Of a stretch of DNA of 64,000 bases, positions 1 to 8,963 are shown piece after piece; position 1 is the stretch's first letter; each line of letters begins with the position of its first letter. A program made the translations under genes and the position numbers. Below the pieces are notes generated by a model, which saw only the letters and a program-made list of their open reading frames with translations, ran no database searches and was not told the origin of the DNA. The DNA lies in contig NZ_JAPPRC010000003.1 of the NCBI RefSeq assembly GCF_026672425.1, forward strand, positions 259,001 through 323,000, written 5' to 3'. Source of the stretch: Pannonibacter sp. SL95 (GTDB lineage: Bacteria; Pseudomonadota; Alphaproteobacteria; Rhizobiales; Stappiaceae).

Positions 1-1
1 C

Positions 2-79
2 CTTGTCGCCGTCGGCAGCCTGCCGAATGACGGCAAGGTCATCGTCGACGAGCGCGACTACGCGGCAGCGCCCGCCTGA
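2..79 (+). CDS. 3' end of an unidentified gene (partial)
   Basis: An open frame enters from the left edge and stops with TGA at 77-79. It encodes the last 25 residues of a protein, containing SLPNDGKVIVDERDY near the end. The piece is too short to name a family. A perfect 13-bp hairpin begins four bases after the stop, which supports this being a genuine gene end. No function is proposed. Confidence 0.5.
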   Translation, partial: LVAVGSLPNDGKVIVDERDYAAAPA

Positions 80-82
80 GAC

Positions 83-115
83 CAGCTCTCGGTGAACTTG
101 GCTCACCGAGAGCTG
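83..115 (+). terminator. Perfect 13-bp hairpin after the partial gene
   Basis: The arms at 83-95 and 103-115 are exact reverse complements (core AGCTCTCGGTGA / TCACCGAGAGCT) around a 7-base loop. No U-tract follows, so it may be a rho-independent-like terminator with a weak tail or a 3'-end stabilising hairpin. Its place just after a stop codon suggests an end-of-transcript role. Confidence 0.5.
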
Positions 116-305
116 ATCAAGCCCGAGCGGCGCTTGAGCATTTTCAAGGCGCGATGCCTCAGTGCCTTGGCATGACACGCTCGGGCTGATGCACTTCGCA
201 GGCTCCCGGCTGGCAGGGGCGCTGCCCCTGTCCCGCGCTGTGTTTTCGCTTCAATCCTCCTGATGGGTGACTGGCGCTTCCCGCCGTGCTTGCTAAAGTC
301 ATGAC

Positions 306-2249
306 ATGAGCGAGCCCTCGTCCCAGCAGGCCCTGATTGATCTGATGCAGGCAGCCCTCGACCACGTCAGTCAGGGCTTCTCCGTGTTCGACGCTGATCT
401 GCGGCTCGCGGCGTGGAATCGCGGCCTCTACGAGATGCTGGATCTGCCTCATTCCCTAGCGCAGCGCGGCACGCATCTTGAGGCCTTCCTGCGCATCAAC
501 GCCGAACGCGGCGAGTACGGGCCGGGCGACATCGAAGGCAAGATCCAGCGCCGGCTGGAGCGGGCGGCCAAATTCGAGCCGCATTACTTCGAGCGCGTCC
601 GGCCGAACGGGCAGGTGATCGCCGTCAGCGGCACACCGTTGCCGCAAGGCGGCTTCGTCACCACCTACACGGACATCACCGCCGAACGGCGCCGGCAGGA
701 GAAGCTGGAGCGCACGGTCGAGGAACGCACCCGCGCCCTGCGCCAGAGCGAGGACTGGCTGCGTCTCGTCACGGACAACGTGCCGGCGCTCATTGCCTAT
801 GTCGGCTCCGGCCCTGTCTTCCGGTTTGCCAACCGCCGCTATGCCGACTGGTTCGGCCAGTCCGTTGCGTCCATTGTCGGCCGTTCGGTCGGAGAGGTGC
901 TCGGCCCTGAGCTTTACTCCGAGCTCAGGCCCTATATCGAATGGGCCTTCGAGGGCAATGCCGTCTCCTATGAGTACAGCCGCGCCAAGCCGGATGGCGA
1001 GCTCGCCTTCATGCGGTCCACCCTGATCCCTGACATGACCGCCGATGGCCGCACGCTCGGCATCTTCGTCCTGTCGCTAGACGCCAGCGACCAGAAGCGT
1101 AGCGAGGCCGCGCTGGTCCAGTCGCAGCGCATGGACGCGGTCGGGCAGCTCACCGGCGGGCTGGCGCATGATTTCAACAATCTGCTCGCCATCCTGATGG
1201 GCAACCTGCTCAGTCTGAAGCGCAAGGGCGACAGCGTCACCGCGCAGGATGTCGAGGCGCATCTGGCGCCGATGCTGCAGGCGGCGCAGCGCGGCGCGGA
1301 CCTGACCCAGCGCCTCCTCGCCTTCAGCCGGGGCAAGGCGCAGGATGTCATCGACACATCGCTCAACACCGTGCTGCAGAACACCGCGACGCTTCTGTCC
1401 GGCTCCCTGCCGCCGGGCATACGCCTCGCGTTTCATCCCTGCCGCGATGCACTGACGGCGCGGCTTGATCCCTCGCAGCTGGAAACGGCCCTGGTCAATC
1501 TGGTGTTCAACGCCCGCGATGCCATGCCGGATGGCGGCGACATCACGGTCAGTCTCGATGTCCAGACGATGACCAGCAAGCATGCCGCAGCAGCAGGCGT
1601 GAAGCCGGGCATCTATGCCCGCATCGCGGTGCGCGACAGCGGTGTCGGCATGGACGAGGCAACGCTGCTCCGGGTGTTCGAGCCTTTCTTCACCACCAAG
1701 CCCTTCGGCACCGGGTCGGGGCTCGGGCTGTCCATGGTCTATGGGCTGGCACGGCAGGCGCATGGATCGGTCAAGGTGGAATCTGCGCCGGGTGCCGGCA
1801 CCAGCGTCATCCTGCTTCTTCCGGCAAGGCTTGGGCCCGCGTCAGCCAGGCCCGGCGACCTGCCGGCGCATGGCCCGCTTCCGCTGGGCTCCGGTGAACT
1901 GATCCTGCTGGTGGAGGATGATCCGGCGGTGGCTGAAACCGTCGCACGGCAGATCGGCGATCTTGGCTACGCGGTGCTGACGGCGGAAGGGGCCAGCGAC
2001 GCGCTTGATCTGGCGCGGGAGGTCGGTGAAATTCGGGCCATGCTGAGTGACATCGTGATGCCCGGGCAGATGAACGGACTGGCGCTGGCGCGGGCAGTCG
2101 GGCAGCTTCGGCCCGATCTCGGCATTGCGCTGATGACCGGCTACGCGGACATGGGCGACAGCGGGCAGGACATCGCGCTTCCTGTGCTGGCAAAACCCTT
2201 CGACAGTCGCCGTCTGGCGGAAACCCTGAAGGCCATCGTAAGCCCATGA
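306..2249 (+). CDS. Hybrid sensor histidine kinase (PAS-PAS-HisKA-HATPase-REC)
   Basis: A 647-residue, apparently cytoplasmic hybrid kinase with no membrane segments. It has a PAS_7-type domain at about residues 8-125 (starting LDHVSQGFSVFDADLRLAAW), a short coiled coil, a second PAS at about 145-260, then the phosphoacceptor helix GGLAHDFNNLL (His near 286). The ATPase N-box is NLVFNARDAMPDGG and the G-boxes include DSGVGM and GTGSGLGLSM. A C-terminal receiver (about 530-645) carries VEDD and the phospho-Asp in LSDIVMPG. It overlaps the next regulator gene by four bases (ATGA), so the two form a coupled pair. The pair converges on the TRAP operon, which makes it a candidate regulator of that transporter; this is inference. 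The signal is unknown. Confidence 0.9.
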   Translation: MSEPSSQQALIDLMQAALDHVSQGFSVFDADLRLAAWNRGLYEMLDLPHSLAQRGTHLEAFLRINAERGEYGPGDIEGKIQRRLERAAKFEPHYFERVRPNGQVIAVSGTPLPQGGFVTTYTDITAERRRQEKLERTVEERTRALRQSEDWLRLVTDNVPALIAYVGSGPVFRFANRRYADWFGQSVASIVGRSVGEVLGPELYSELRPYIEWAFEGNAVSYEYSRAKPDGELAFMRSTLIPDMTADGRTLGIFVLSLDASDQKRSEAALVQSQRMDAVGQLTGGLAHDFNNLLAILMGNLLSLKRKGDSVTAQDVEAHLAPMLQAAQRGADLTQRLLAFSRGKAQDVIDTSLNTVLQNTATLLSGSLPPGIRLAFHPCRDALTARLDPSQLETALVNLVFNARDAMPDGGDITVSLDVQTMTSKHAAAAGVKPGIYARIAVRDSGVGMDEATLLRVFEPFFTTKPFGTGSGLGLSMVYGLARQAHGSVKVESAPGAGTSVILLLPARLGPASARPGDLPAHGPLPLGSGELILLVEDDPAVAETVARQIGDLGYAVLTAEGASDALDLAREVGEIRAMLSDIVMPGQMNGLALARAVGQLRPDLGIALMTGYADMGDSGQDIALPVLAKPFDSRRLAETLKAIVSP

Positions 2250-2974
2250 CCCAGTCCAGAGGCAGCGCCGCTCCGACCGCCGGTCTTGTGTATGTCGTCG
2301 ATGACGAGGCGGCGATCTGCCAGCTTCTTGCCGAGACACTGGCGCAGTTCGGCTTCCGGACCGAGAGTTTTGCCCGCGCCGATGACATGCTGAAGGCGCT
2401 GGACCGTCAGGTGCCGGAGGCCTGCCTGATCGATCTTGGCCTGCCTGACATGGAAGGCATGGTTCTCATCAACGAGATCCGCCGCCGCACCTTCGTGCCC
2501 ATCCTTGTGCTCTCTGCCCGCAGCCATTCTTCCGACCGGGTGATGGGGCTGGAACTGGGCGCGGATGACTATGTGGTGAAGCCGTTTGATCCGCGCGAGG
2601 TCGTGGCACGGCTGCGCTCGGTGTTGCGCCGGGCGGCAGACCGGCCGAAACCGGCGGATGCCGTCCGCGTCGCACGCTTCTCCGGGCATGTCTTCGATCC
2701 CTCGTCGCACCGCCTCGTTGGCCCGGCCGGCGACGAGAGTTTTCTCTCGACCGGTGAGGCCACCCTGCTGGAAGCCCTGCTCAAGGCGCCCAAGCGCGTC
2801 CTGTCGCGCGATTACCTGCTGGAGCACGGCGGGCGCGACGAGAGCCTCGACCGCTCCATCGATGTCCGCGTTTCGCGCCTGCGCAAGAAGCTCGCCGGGG
2901 AGGGCGGAACGCCACTGATCCGTACCATCTACGGCTCCGGCTACATGCTGACCTCGTCCGTCGACTGGAGCTGA
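2246..2974 (+). CDS. OmpR/PhoB-family response regulator
   Basis: A 242-residue regulator. The N-terminal receiver (about 13-125) has the acidic pair DDE and phospho-Asp in IDLGLPD, with the conserved Lys in VVKPFDP. The C-terminal winged-helix DNA-binding domain (about 145-238) ends in the typical RVSRLRKKL recognition-helix region and IRTIYGSGYML hairpin. The start ATG overlaps the stop of the upstream hybrid kinase (ATGA), implying translational coupling and a cognate pair. The gene stops seven bases before the convergent dctM-type gene, so its 3' end may overlap that operon's transcript. Confidence 0.93.
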   Translation: MTQSRGSAAPTAGLVYVVDDEAAICQLLAETLAQFGFRTESFARADDMLKALDRQVPEACLIDLGLPDMEGMVLINEIRRRTFVPILVLSARSHSSDRVMGLELGADDYVVKPFDPREVVARLRSVLRRAADRPKPADAVRVARFSGHVFDPSSHRLVGPAGDESFLSTGEATLLEALLKAPKRVLSRDYLLEHGGRDESLDRSIDVRVSRLRKKLAGEGGTPLIRTIYGSGYMLTSSVDWS

Positions 2975-2980
2975 GTTGCT

Positions 2981-4558
2981 TCAGCCGTAGATCGCCTTGG
3001 GCAGCCAGGTGGCGAGGGCGGGGAAGAACCAGAGAATGACCAGCATCATGATCTGAAGCAGCACGAAGGGGATGATGCCCCGGTAGATGTCGGAGCTTTT
3101 CACTTCCGGCGGCGCGACCCCACGCAGGTAGAACAGGGCAAAGCCGAACGGCGGCGTCAGGAACGAGGTCTGCAGGTTCACGGCCATCATCACGCCGAGC
3201 CAGGCCGGGTGCATGGCCGAGCCGTCCGGCATCGGCAGCTGCAGCAACACCGGTGCCACCAGCGGCACGACGATGAAGACGATTTCCAGGAAATCCAGGA
3301 AAAAGCCCATCACGAACATGACGGCCATCACCACCAGGATCGCGCCAACCGCGCCGCCCGGCAGGTCCTTCAGCAGCGAATGCACCAGCTCGTCGCCTCC
3401 CAGATCACGGAAGACGAGCGAGAAGAAGGTGGCGCCGATCATGATCGTGAAGACCATCGCGGTGATCTGCGTTGATGAGCGCAGCACGTCCGTGAGCACG
3501 CCGCCCCGGGCAACCCGGCGCAGCGAGACCAGCAGTCCGATTGTCCCGGCAAGCGCCAGGGCAGCGGCAACGCCAATGGCTATCCAGTCGCTTGCCGGGA
3601 TTTGCAGCCGGGCCACGCGCAGGTCGAACAGGCGGGACAGCACAAGCGCTGCCAGGAGCGACAGTGCCGCGAGATAGACGGGCCACGGCCGTGCAGTGTC
3701 CACGCGCTGCGCTGCCAGCAGCGCCGCCCCCACTGCGCCGACGGCAGCGGCCTCGGTCGGTGTGGCGATCCCGCCCAGGATCGAGCCAAGCACAGCAACA
3801 ATCAGGGCCAGCGGCGGCAGCAGAACCCGGATCACGGCCGAGAGCGGCACGCGTTCGCCTTCCGCCATCTTCATCGGCGGCGCATCCTGCGGCCGCAGCA
3901 CGGCAATGGCCAGCTGGTAGACGATGTACAGCCCGACCAGCCCCAGCCCGGGGAACAGTGCTGCGGCGAACAGGTCTCCAACGGAGAAGGGATCCGGTGA
4001 CCAGTTGCCAAGCGCACGCTGGGCCGTCTGGTAGGCGTTCGAGAGCTGATCGGCCAGGAACACCAATACGATCGACGGCGGAATGATCTGCCCAAGGGTG
4101 CCGGAGGCCGCAATGGAGCCGGTGGCAAGGCGCGGATTGTAGCCGTTGCGCAGCATCGTCGGCAGTGACAGGAGACCCATGGTCACCACGGTCGCCCCGA
4201 CAATACCGGTCGAGGCGGCGAGCAGGCCGCCGACGATGAACACCGACAGGCCCAGCCCGCCCGGCATCTTGCCGAACAGCTTGGCCATGGTCTCCAGAAG
4301 ATCTTCCGCCACGCGCGAGCGTTCCAGCATCACGCCCATGAACACGAACAGCGGCACGGCCAGCAGCGTCTCGTTGCCCATGATGCCGAAGATGCGCAAG
4401 GGGATCGCGCCCAGCGACAAGGACGCGCCGGCAAGGGAGCCCAGGAGCGCAAAGACAAGGGCTACGCCTGCCAGCGTGAAAGCGACCGGAAACCCTGCCA
4501 TGAGGCAGGCGACGGCAGCGGCGAACATCAGCACATCGAGTAGCGAGACGAGATCCAT
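2981..4558 (-). CDS. dctM: TRAP transporter large permease (DctM family), second copy
   Basis: A 525-residue integral membrane protein of normal DctM size with about a dozen or more hydrophobic segments. It shows DctM-family signatures such as the GTLGQIIPPSIVL loop and NLQTSFLTPPFGFALFY near the C terminus. DctM is the Na+-driven transport subunit for organic acids in the inner membrane. It follows its small-permease partner by 10 bases. A second, larger DctM lies upstream in the same direction, and there is no second binding protein here, so this Q/M pair either shares the upstream DctP or works with a component encoded elsewhere. A central insert around residues 270-350 adds extra hydrophobic segments, as is common in longer DctM proteins. 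Confidence 0.92.
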   Translation of the reverse strand: MDLVSLLDVLMFAAAVACLMAGFPVAFTLAGVALVFALLGSLAGASLSLGAIPLRIFGIMGNETLLAVPLFVFMGVMLERSRVAEDLLETMAKLFGKMPGGLGLSVFIVGGLLAASTGIVGATVVTMGLLSLPTMLRNGYNPRLATGSIAASGTLGQIIPPSIVLVFLADQLSNAYQTAQRALGNWSPDPFSVGDLFAAALFPGLGLVGLYIVYQLAIAVLRPQDAPPMKMAEGERVPLSAVIRVLLPPLALIVAVLGSILGGIATPTEAAAVGAVGAALLAAQRVDTARPWPVYLAALSLLAALVLSRLFDLRVARLQIPASDWIAIGVAAALALAGTIGLLVSLRRVARGGVLTDVLRSSTQITAMVFTIMIGATFFSLVFRDLGGDELVHSLLKDLPGGAVGAILVVMAVMFVMGFFLDFLEIVFIVVPLVAPVLLQLPMPDGSAMHPAWLGVMMAVNLQTSFLTPPFGFALFYLRGVAPPEVKSSDIYRGIIPFVLLQIMMLVILWFFPALATWLPKAIYG

Positions 4559-4568
4559 GGCCAGTCGG

Positions 4569-5102
4569 TCAGCCTTTGTGGGAGGGGAACGAGGCCAGTG
4601 CCTCGCGGTCGCCGAGAAGCGCGCTGAGCGCGCGCAGGATCAGCGCAACACCCTGCAGTGCCAGCAGCCCGGCGTAAATGAGGATGGCCGCCTTGAGCAC
4701 GTAGAGCGCCGGCAGGCCCGAGGTTTCTCGCGAGCCTTCACCGATCATCCAGGACATCAGCACGAAGGGCCAGGATTGCCACAGGATGACGATGCACATC
4801 GGAAGCAGGAACAGGATCGATCCCGCCAGATCGACCAGAGCCTTCGTCCGGGGGGCGGCATCGCGGTAAAAGATGTCCACCCGCACGTGTCCATCGAGCG
4901 CCAGCGCATAGCCGGCGGACAGGAGGAACAGGAAGCCGAACATGTAGATGATCGCTTCCTGCACCCAGATCGACCCGGTGCCGAAGACATAGCGCAGGAT
5001 CACGACGGCGAACTGCACCAGCACGATGGCCAGCATCAGCCAGGAGACGGACTGGCCGACAGTCTGGTTGAGGCCCGACAGGGCACGCGCGACCCTCAGC
5101 AT
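4569..5102 (-). CDS. dctQ: TRAP transporter small permease (DctQ family), second copy
   Basis: A 177-residue protein with four predicted membrane helices and the DctQ-like segment DGHVRVDIFY in the third quarter. The ATG at 5100-5102 is chosen over a TTG 21 bases upstream because AAGGGA sits nine bases before it. It is the small membrane partner of the DctM encoded just downstream (10-base gap). The 80-base gap to the previous dctM contains a G/C hairpin followed by TTTT on the minus strand, so expression may differ from the first three TRAP genes. Confidence 0.9.
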   Translation of the reverse strand: MLRVARALSGLNQTVGQSVSWLMLAIVLVQFAVVILRYVFGTGSIWVQEAIIYMFGFLFLLSAGYALALDGHVRVDIFYRDAAPRTKALVDLAGSILFLLPMCIVILWQSWPFVLMSWMIGEGSRETSGLPALYVLKAAILIYAGLLALQGVALILRALSALLGDREALASFPSHKG

Positions 5103-5126
5103 GGACGTTATCCCTTCGGTCAAATG

Positions 5127-5160
5127 AAAACGGCGGGGAGACCATCAGTCCCGCCCGCCG
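5127..5160 (-). terminator. Terminator/attenuator-like hairpin inside the TRAP operon
   Basis: Read on the minus strand, CGGCGGG (5160-5154) pairs with CCCGCCG (5137-5131) around a 16-base loop, followed immediately by TTTTC. It lies between the large DctM with the coiled-coil tail and the second dctQ. The form is that of an intrinsic terminator, possibly leaky, that could separate or tune the second permease pair. Confidence 0.5.
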
Positions 5161-5182
5161 CTGTCAGGTCAAGTGCCGTGCA

Positions 5183-7849
5183 TCAGAAGTTCAGGGAAAT
5201 ATCCCGATGGTTCGACAGGCAGCTAACTAGGTCGGCGGCAACGTGTTCCGGCAACCGGGTCAGCTGGCGCAGCCCGATCGTGTCGCCCGTTGCCTTGTCA
5301 TAGGCGTCCAGCTGCGGCAGCAGTTCGGTCGCACCCTTCTGGCGCCATGCGAGGTCCGCCTTGAGGGCCGCGATCGACTTGTCGATCTCGGCGACGGCGG
5401 CCTGTGAATCCGGCGTTGCCGTGCGCAGGATCTTGCGGGCTTCGTTGAGGCCCTTGCGGATCTCGGACGTCCCCTCGATTGCGGTCACGTCGGCACGCAG
5501 AACTTCAAGCTGTTCCTGAACCTTGGCGTTGTCCATGGACAGGATGGCATCCTTGAAGTCGTTCATGCGGGCTTCCATTGCGGCCAGCGGTGCTGCACCG
5601 GCGAGCACAGCACGGACCTTGGTCACTGGATCGCCAGCCTGGTCGACCGTGCGGCGGTACAGGTTGCGGGCCTTGTTTTCCGCGTCCTGAACCTTGGCGA
5701 AGGCGTCGTGCTTGGCCTGCCAGTCTGCCGGAATGCCGGACAGAAGCGCTGCCTGTTCAGCCTTGAGCTCTTCGATCCGGGCTTTCGCCGCTTCGCCGCG
5801 CGCCTCGGAGTAGATCCCGGTCGGGCCAGCGCGCTGGACGACGACCTCGAGATCTTTCAGCTCTTCGTTCAACCGGCGGGCATCGCGCTCCAGCGCTCGG
5901 ACCTGAACGTGCAGCGGACGGTAGTCCGCGGCAGCTGCAGTGACGGCCGCCTGTGTCGCATCGATGTCCTGCATCAGCGGAACAGCCTTTGCAGCGGCGG
6001 TCAGGCCAGCCTTCAGCTCCTTCTGCAGGTCAGCCGGCAGGTAGGACACGTCGAGCTTGGACGTTGCATCAATCGCGGAGAGGATCGAGGCACCGTCACG
6101 GGCGAAGCGGTCGCTGACATAGCCTTCCATGCAGTACTGCAGCCGCGGGTTCTTCGGCGGCGGAGCCGTCTCTGCCAGCAGCGACGTCCGGTTCGGCAGA
6201 TAGTTCACGATCTGCGGATAGAAGCCGACGATGACAAGGGCGAGGATCTGGATGCTGATGAAGGCAACGACGCCCTTGTAGATCTGGATCGTCTTCACCG
6301 TCGCAGGGGCAACGCCGCGCAGATAGAACAGTGCAAAGCCGAAAGGCGGCGTCAGGAACGACGTCTGCAGGTTCAGGCCCAACATGACGCCCAGCCAGAC
6401 GGCGGTGATGTTGGCAGACGGGTCTGCCAGCAGGATCGGCGCAACGATCGGCACCACAACCACGGCGATCTCGATGAAATCGAGGAAGAAGCCGAGGATG
6501 AACACCACCAGCATGACCATGAAGAACTGGGCCCAGAACCCGCCCGGCAGGCCTTGCAGGAAGTGCTTGACCAGCTCTTCACCACCGAAGGCACGGAAGG
6601 CCGAGGTCAGCATGGCGGCGCCGATCAGGATGATGAACACCAGGCACGAGGACTTGGCGGTCTCCATCATCACTTCGCGCAGCGTGTTCTCCATCTTCAG
6701 CGTACGCCAGCCGCTCCACAGCGTGGCAACCAGCAACAACGAGACGGCGATGGACGCCAGGATCACGCCGGTAACGTCTTCCGGGGTGTTGATGCGCTTG
6801 ATGTTCACATCATAGAAGCCGAGCACCACGCCGAGGCCAAGCAGGGCGAGAATGGCCAGGATCGCCGGGCTGTAGGTGCCCTTGCCCTGACCTTCGCGCA
6901 GCCGGTAGCCAGCCATGATCATCGCACCGATCGCACCGACCGCACCCGCCTGGTTCACGGTGGCAACGCCGGCCATGATCGATCCGAGCACCAGCACGAT
7001 CAGGGAAAGAGGCGGCACCAGCGTGATGAAGACCTGGAACAGGAAACGCCCGTCCATCTTGCCTTCCTGACGCACGGCAGGCGCGGCCTTCGGGTTGATC
7101 AGGGCGAAGCCGAGCATGAACAGGACATACAGGCCGACAAGCAGCAGGCCAGGCAGGATCGCGCCGAGGAACAGTTCGCCGGCGCTTGTCGAGGCAATGG
7201 CGAAATCGGAGGGCATCTGGCCCTGTCCGGTGGTCTCCTTGTAGAGCGCTTGACGGATGTTGCCAGCCTGGTCGACGCCGCCAGCCAGCTGGTCAGCCAG
7301 AATGATCAGCACGATGGAGGGCGGGATGATCTGGCCGAGCGTACCGGAGGCAGCAATCGTTCCGGTCGCCAGCGGCACGGAGTAATTGTTGCGCATCATC
7401 GCGGGCAGCGAGATCAGGCCCATGGCCACGACGGTCGCGCCGACAATGCCGGTGGTCGCTGCCAGCAGGGCGCCGACGAGGATGACCGAAATGCCGAGAC
7501 CGCCGGGAACCGGCCCGAACAGCCGCGCCATCGTGATGAGCAGGTCTTCCGCAATCTTCGACCGCTGCAGCATGATGCCCATGAAGATGAAGAGCGGGAT
7601 CGCGATCAGCGTATCGCGTTCAGCTTCCCAGTAGACTCCTCGGAAGTTGGTCACGCCGGCACTGAGCCATTGCCCCGGCCCGCCATGGGCAAAATAGGCA
7701 TCGACATTGCCGGCAAAGAAATAGCCGGCGCCAGCCGCCAGGCCGATGGAGATGATTGCTGCGCCGGGCAGGGCGAAAGCGACGGGGAAACCCGACCCCA
7801 ACGCCGCTGCCATCAGGACGATCAGCAGGATGAGAAAGAACAGTTCCAT
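5183..7849 (-). CDS. dctM: TRAP large permease (DctM) with long C-terminal coiled-coil extension
   Basis: An 888-residue protein. Residues 1 to about 553 are a DctM permease (GTLGQIIPPSIVLIILADQL, NLQTSFLTPPFGFALFYLRG) with many membrane segments. Residues from about 554 to 888 are hydrophilic and Ala/Leu/Lys/Glu-rich, with heptad-like stretches such as EERDARRLNEELKDLEVV-type sequence, predicting long coiled coils. The usual DctM is about 425-530 residues, so this is a marked extension. The ATG at 7847-7849 is chosen because the family's conserved N terminus (MELFFLILLIVLM) begins there, and AGGA lies about nine bases upstream. It follows dctQ by 19 bases. The tail's side of the membrane and its partner are unknown. 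Confidence 0.9.
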   Translation of the reverse strand: MELFFLILLIVLMAAALGSGFPVAFALPGAAIISIGLAAGAGYFFAGNVDAYFAHGGPGQWLSAGVTNFRGVYWEAERDTLIAIPLFIFMGIMLQRSKIAEDLLITMARLFGPVPGGLGISVILVGALLAATTGIVGATVVAMGLISLPAMMRNNYSVPLATGTIAASGTLGQIIPPSIVLIILADQLAGGVDQAGNIRQALYKETTGQGQMPSDFAIASTSAGELFLGAILPGLLLVGLYVLFMLGFALINPKAAPAVRQEGKMDGRFLFQVFITLVPPLSLIVLVLGSIMAGVATVNQAGAVGAIGAMIMAGYRLREGQGKGTYSPAILAILALLGLGVVLGFYDVNIKRINTPEDVTGVILASIAVSLLLVATLWSGWRTLKMENTLREVMMETAKSSCLVFIILIGAAMLTSAFRAFGGEELVKHFLQGLPGGFWAQFFMVMLVVFILGFFLDFIEIAVVVVPIVAPILLADPSANITAVWLGVMLGLNLQTSFLTPPFGFALFYLRGVAPATVKTIQIYKGVVAFISIQILALVIVGFYPQIVNYLPNRTSLLAETAPPPKNPRLQYCMEGYVSDRFARDGASILSAIDATSKLDVSYLPADLQKELKAGLTAAAKAVPLMQDIDATQAAVTAAAADYRPLHVQVRALERDARRLNEELKDLEVVVQRAGPTGIYSEARGEAAKARIEELKAEQAALLSGIPADWQAKHDAFAKVQDAENKARNLYRRTVDQAGDPVTKVRAVLAGAAPLAAMEARMNDFKDAILSMDNAKVQEQLEVLRADVTAIEGTSEIRKGLNEARKILRTATPDSQAAVAEIDKSIAALKADLAWRQKGATELLPQLDAYDKATGDTIGLRQLTRLPEHVAADLVSCLSNHRDISLNF

Positions 7850-7868
7850 GAGTGAGTGTCCTGCTGCG

Positions 7869-8882
7869 TCAGTGCTGGATGATACCGGATTGATCGCGTC
7901 CACCCTCGTCACCGCGCATGTCTGCCACGGCATCGAAAAGGTAGCTGACGAACTGGATCATCATCGAAACGGCGAAAACGCCGAGGAATCCGGCCATCAG
8001 ATACTTGACGAAAAGACCGAACCCGGCCTGCGTCGTCTCATACGCTAGGATCGGGCTGTTGATGATCGACTGTGCAGAGCCCATGCCAACAAACAGGATG
8101 GTCCAGCAGAAGATCAGGCCGAAGAAGATCGCGCCGAACGCGTTGGCAAAGCCCTTCGCCGTCTGCCCGAAACTTGCGTAGAGCACGTCGACGCGGACAT
8201 GGCCTTCTTCCAACAGTGTATAGGCCGAGGCAAACAGGAACAGGGCTGCATACCAGAAGCGCACCAGGTCCGACAGGAACGCCTGTTCATAGGAAAACAC
8301 GAACCGGCCGAGCACGATGAGCAGTTCGGCAACAACCACCAGCAGACCGAGCCAGTGGAACCCGAGCGTCCGCGTGAAGGCTGCGATCAGGATCGACAGG
8401 CCAAGCAGCGGCATGTGCACATAGGCGCCGCGAAACTGCGAGCGGCCAAGATCGCCTGCCATCTGCGTGCCCACGACGCCTTCAAGCAGGCCTTCCACTC
8501 GAAGAAACGAGATCGCGCTGTCAACACAGCCGACCAGCAGCACAGACCAGAATGCCCAGCGGATCAGGAAGGCGTTGATCTGCGTGACCCGGGCACTGTC
8601 TGCGCGCAAGGTCATCGACTTGCCCTGCAGCACGAACAGCACTGCGAGCACGATCAGCACCGCATAGAGGCCGCTCTGCGCAAGGGCGAGCGTGCTGCCT
8701 GTGCCGGCGCCGGGCAAGCCTTGCCAGAACGTCAAATAATTGTTGATCAGAAATGCCGCCATTGCGGCCAGATTGATCCAACCAAACAGCCGGATGGCCA
8801 ATACGCCACCGGTCTGGGCTTCAAGCGCGCGCGCAGCCACAGGCGCGGCGCCTTGAACCGGGTTCAAGGCCGTCATCGTCAT
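7869..8882 (-). CDS. dctQ: TRAP transporter small permease (large DctQ variant)
   Basis: A protein of about 337 residues, roughly twice a normal DctQ. The C-terminal half has the DctQ-type region (LLEEGHVRVDVLYASFG) and four helices. The N-terminal half adds several more hydrophobic segments. An ATG at 8880-8882 is used; a TTG ten codons upstream and an ATG two codons downstream are alternatives, and none has a strong ribosome site. It lies between dctP and the large dctM in the same operon. Long DctQ subunits are known to pair with long DctM subunits in TakP-type systems, which fits the neighbour here. Confidence 0.88.
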   Translation of the reverse strand: MTMTALNPVQGAAPVAARALEAQTGGVLAIRLFGWINLAAMAAFLINNYLTFWQGLPGAGTGSTLALAQSGLYAVLIVLAVLFVLQGKSMTLRADSARVTQINAFLIRWAFWSVLLVGCVDSAISFLRVEGLLEGVVGTQMAGDLGRSQFRGAYVHMPLLGLSILIAAFTRTLGFHWLGLLVVVAELLIVLGRFVFSYEQAFLSDLVRFWYAALFLFASAYTLLEEGHVRVDVLYASFGQTAKGFANAFGAIFFGLIFCWTILFVGMGSAQSIINSPILAYETTQAGFGLFVKYLMAGFLGVFAVSMMIQFVSYLFDAVADMRGDEGGRDQSGIIQH

Positions 8883-8963
8883 GCGCCCCGTCGTTATCGT
8901 TTTAATTGTCAAAAGGGGACGGGGGTGAACCCGTCCCCGGTCGTGCAGACCGCTTTTATCTGG

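Noticed and set aside
5708..7855. A 715-codon plus-strand open frame opposite the large dctM
   Set aside because: Its Arg/His/Gln/Asp-rich product matches nothing and it mirrors a clear DctM; long antisense frames are expected in GC-rich DNA with strong codon bias.
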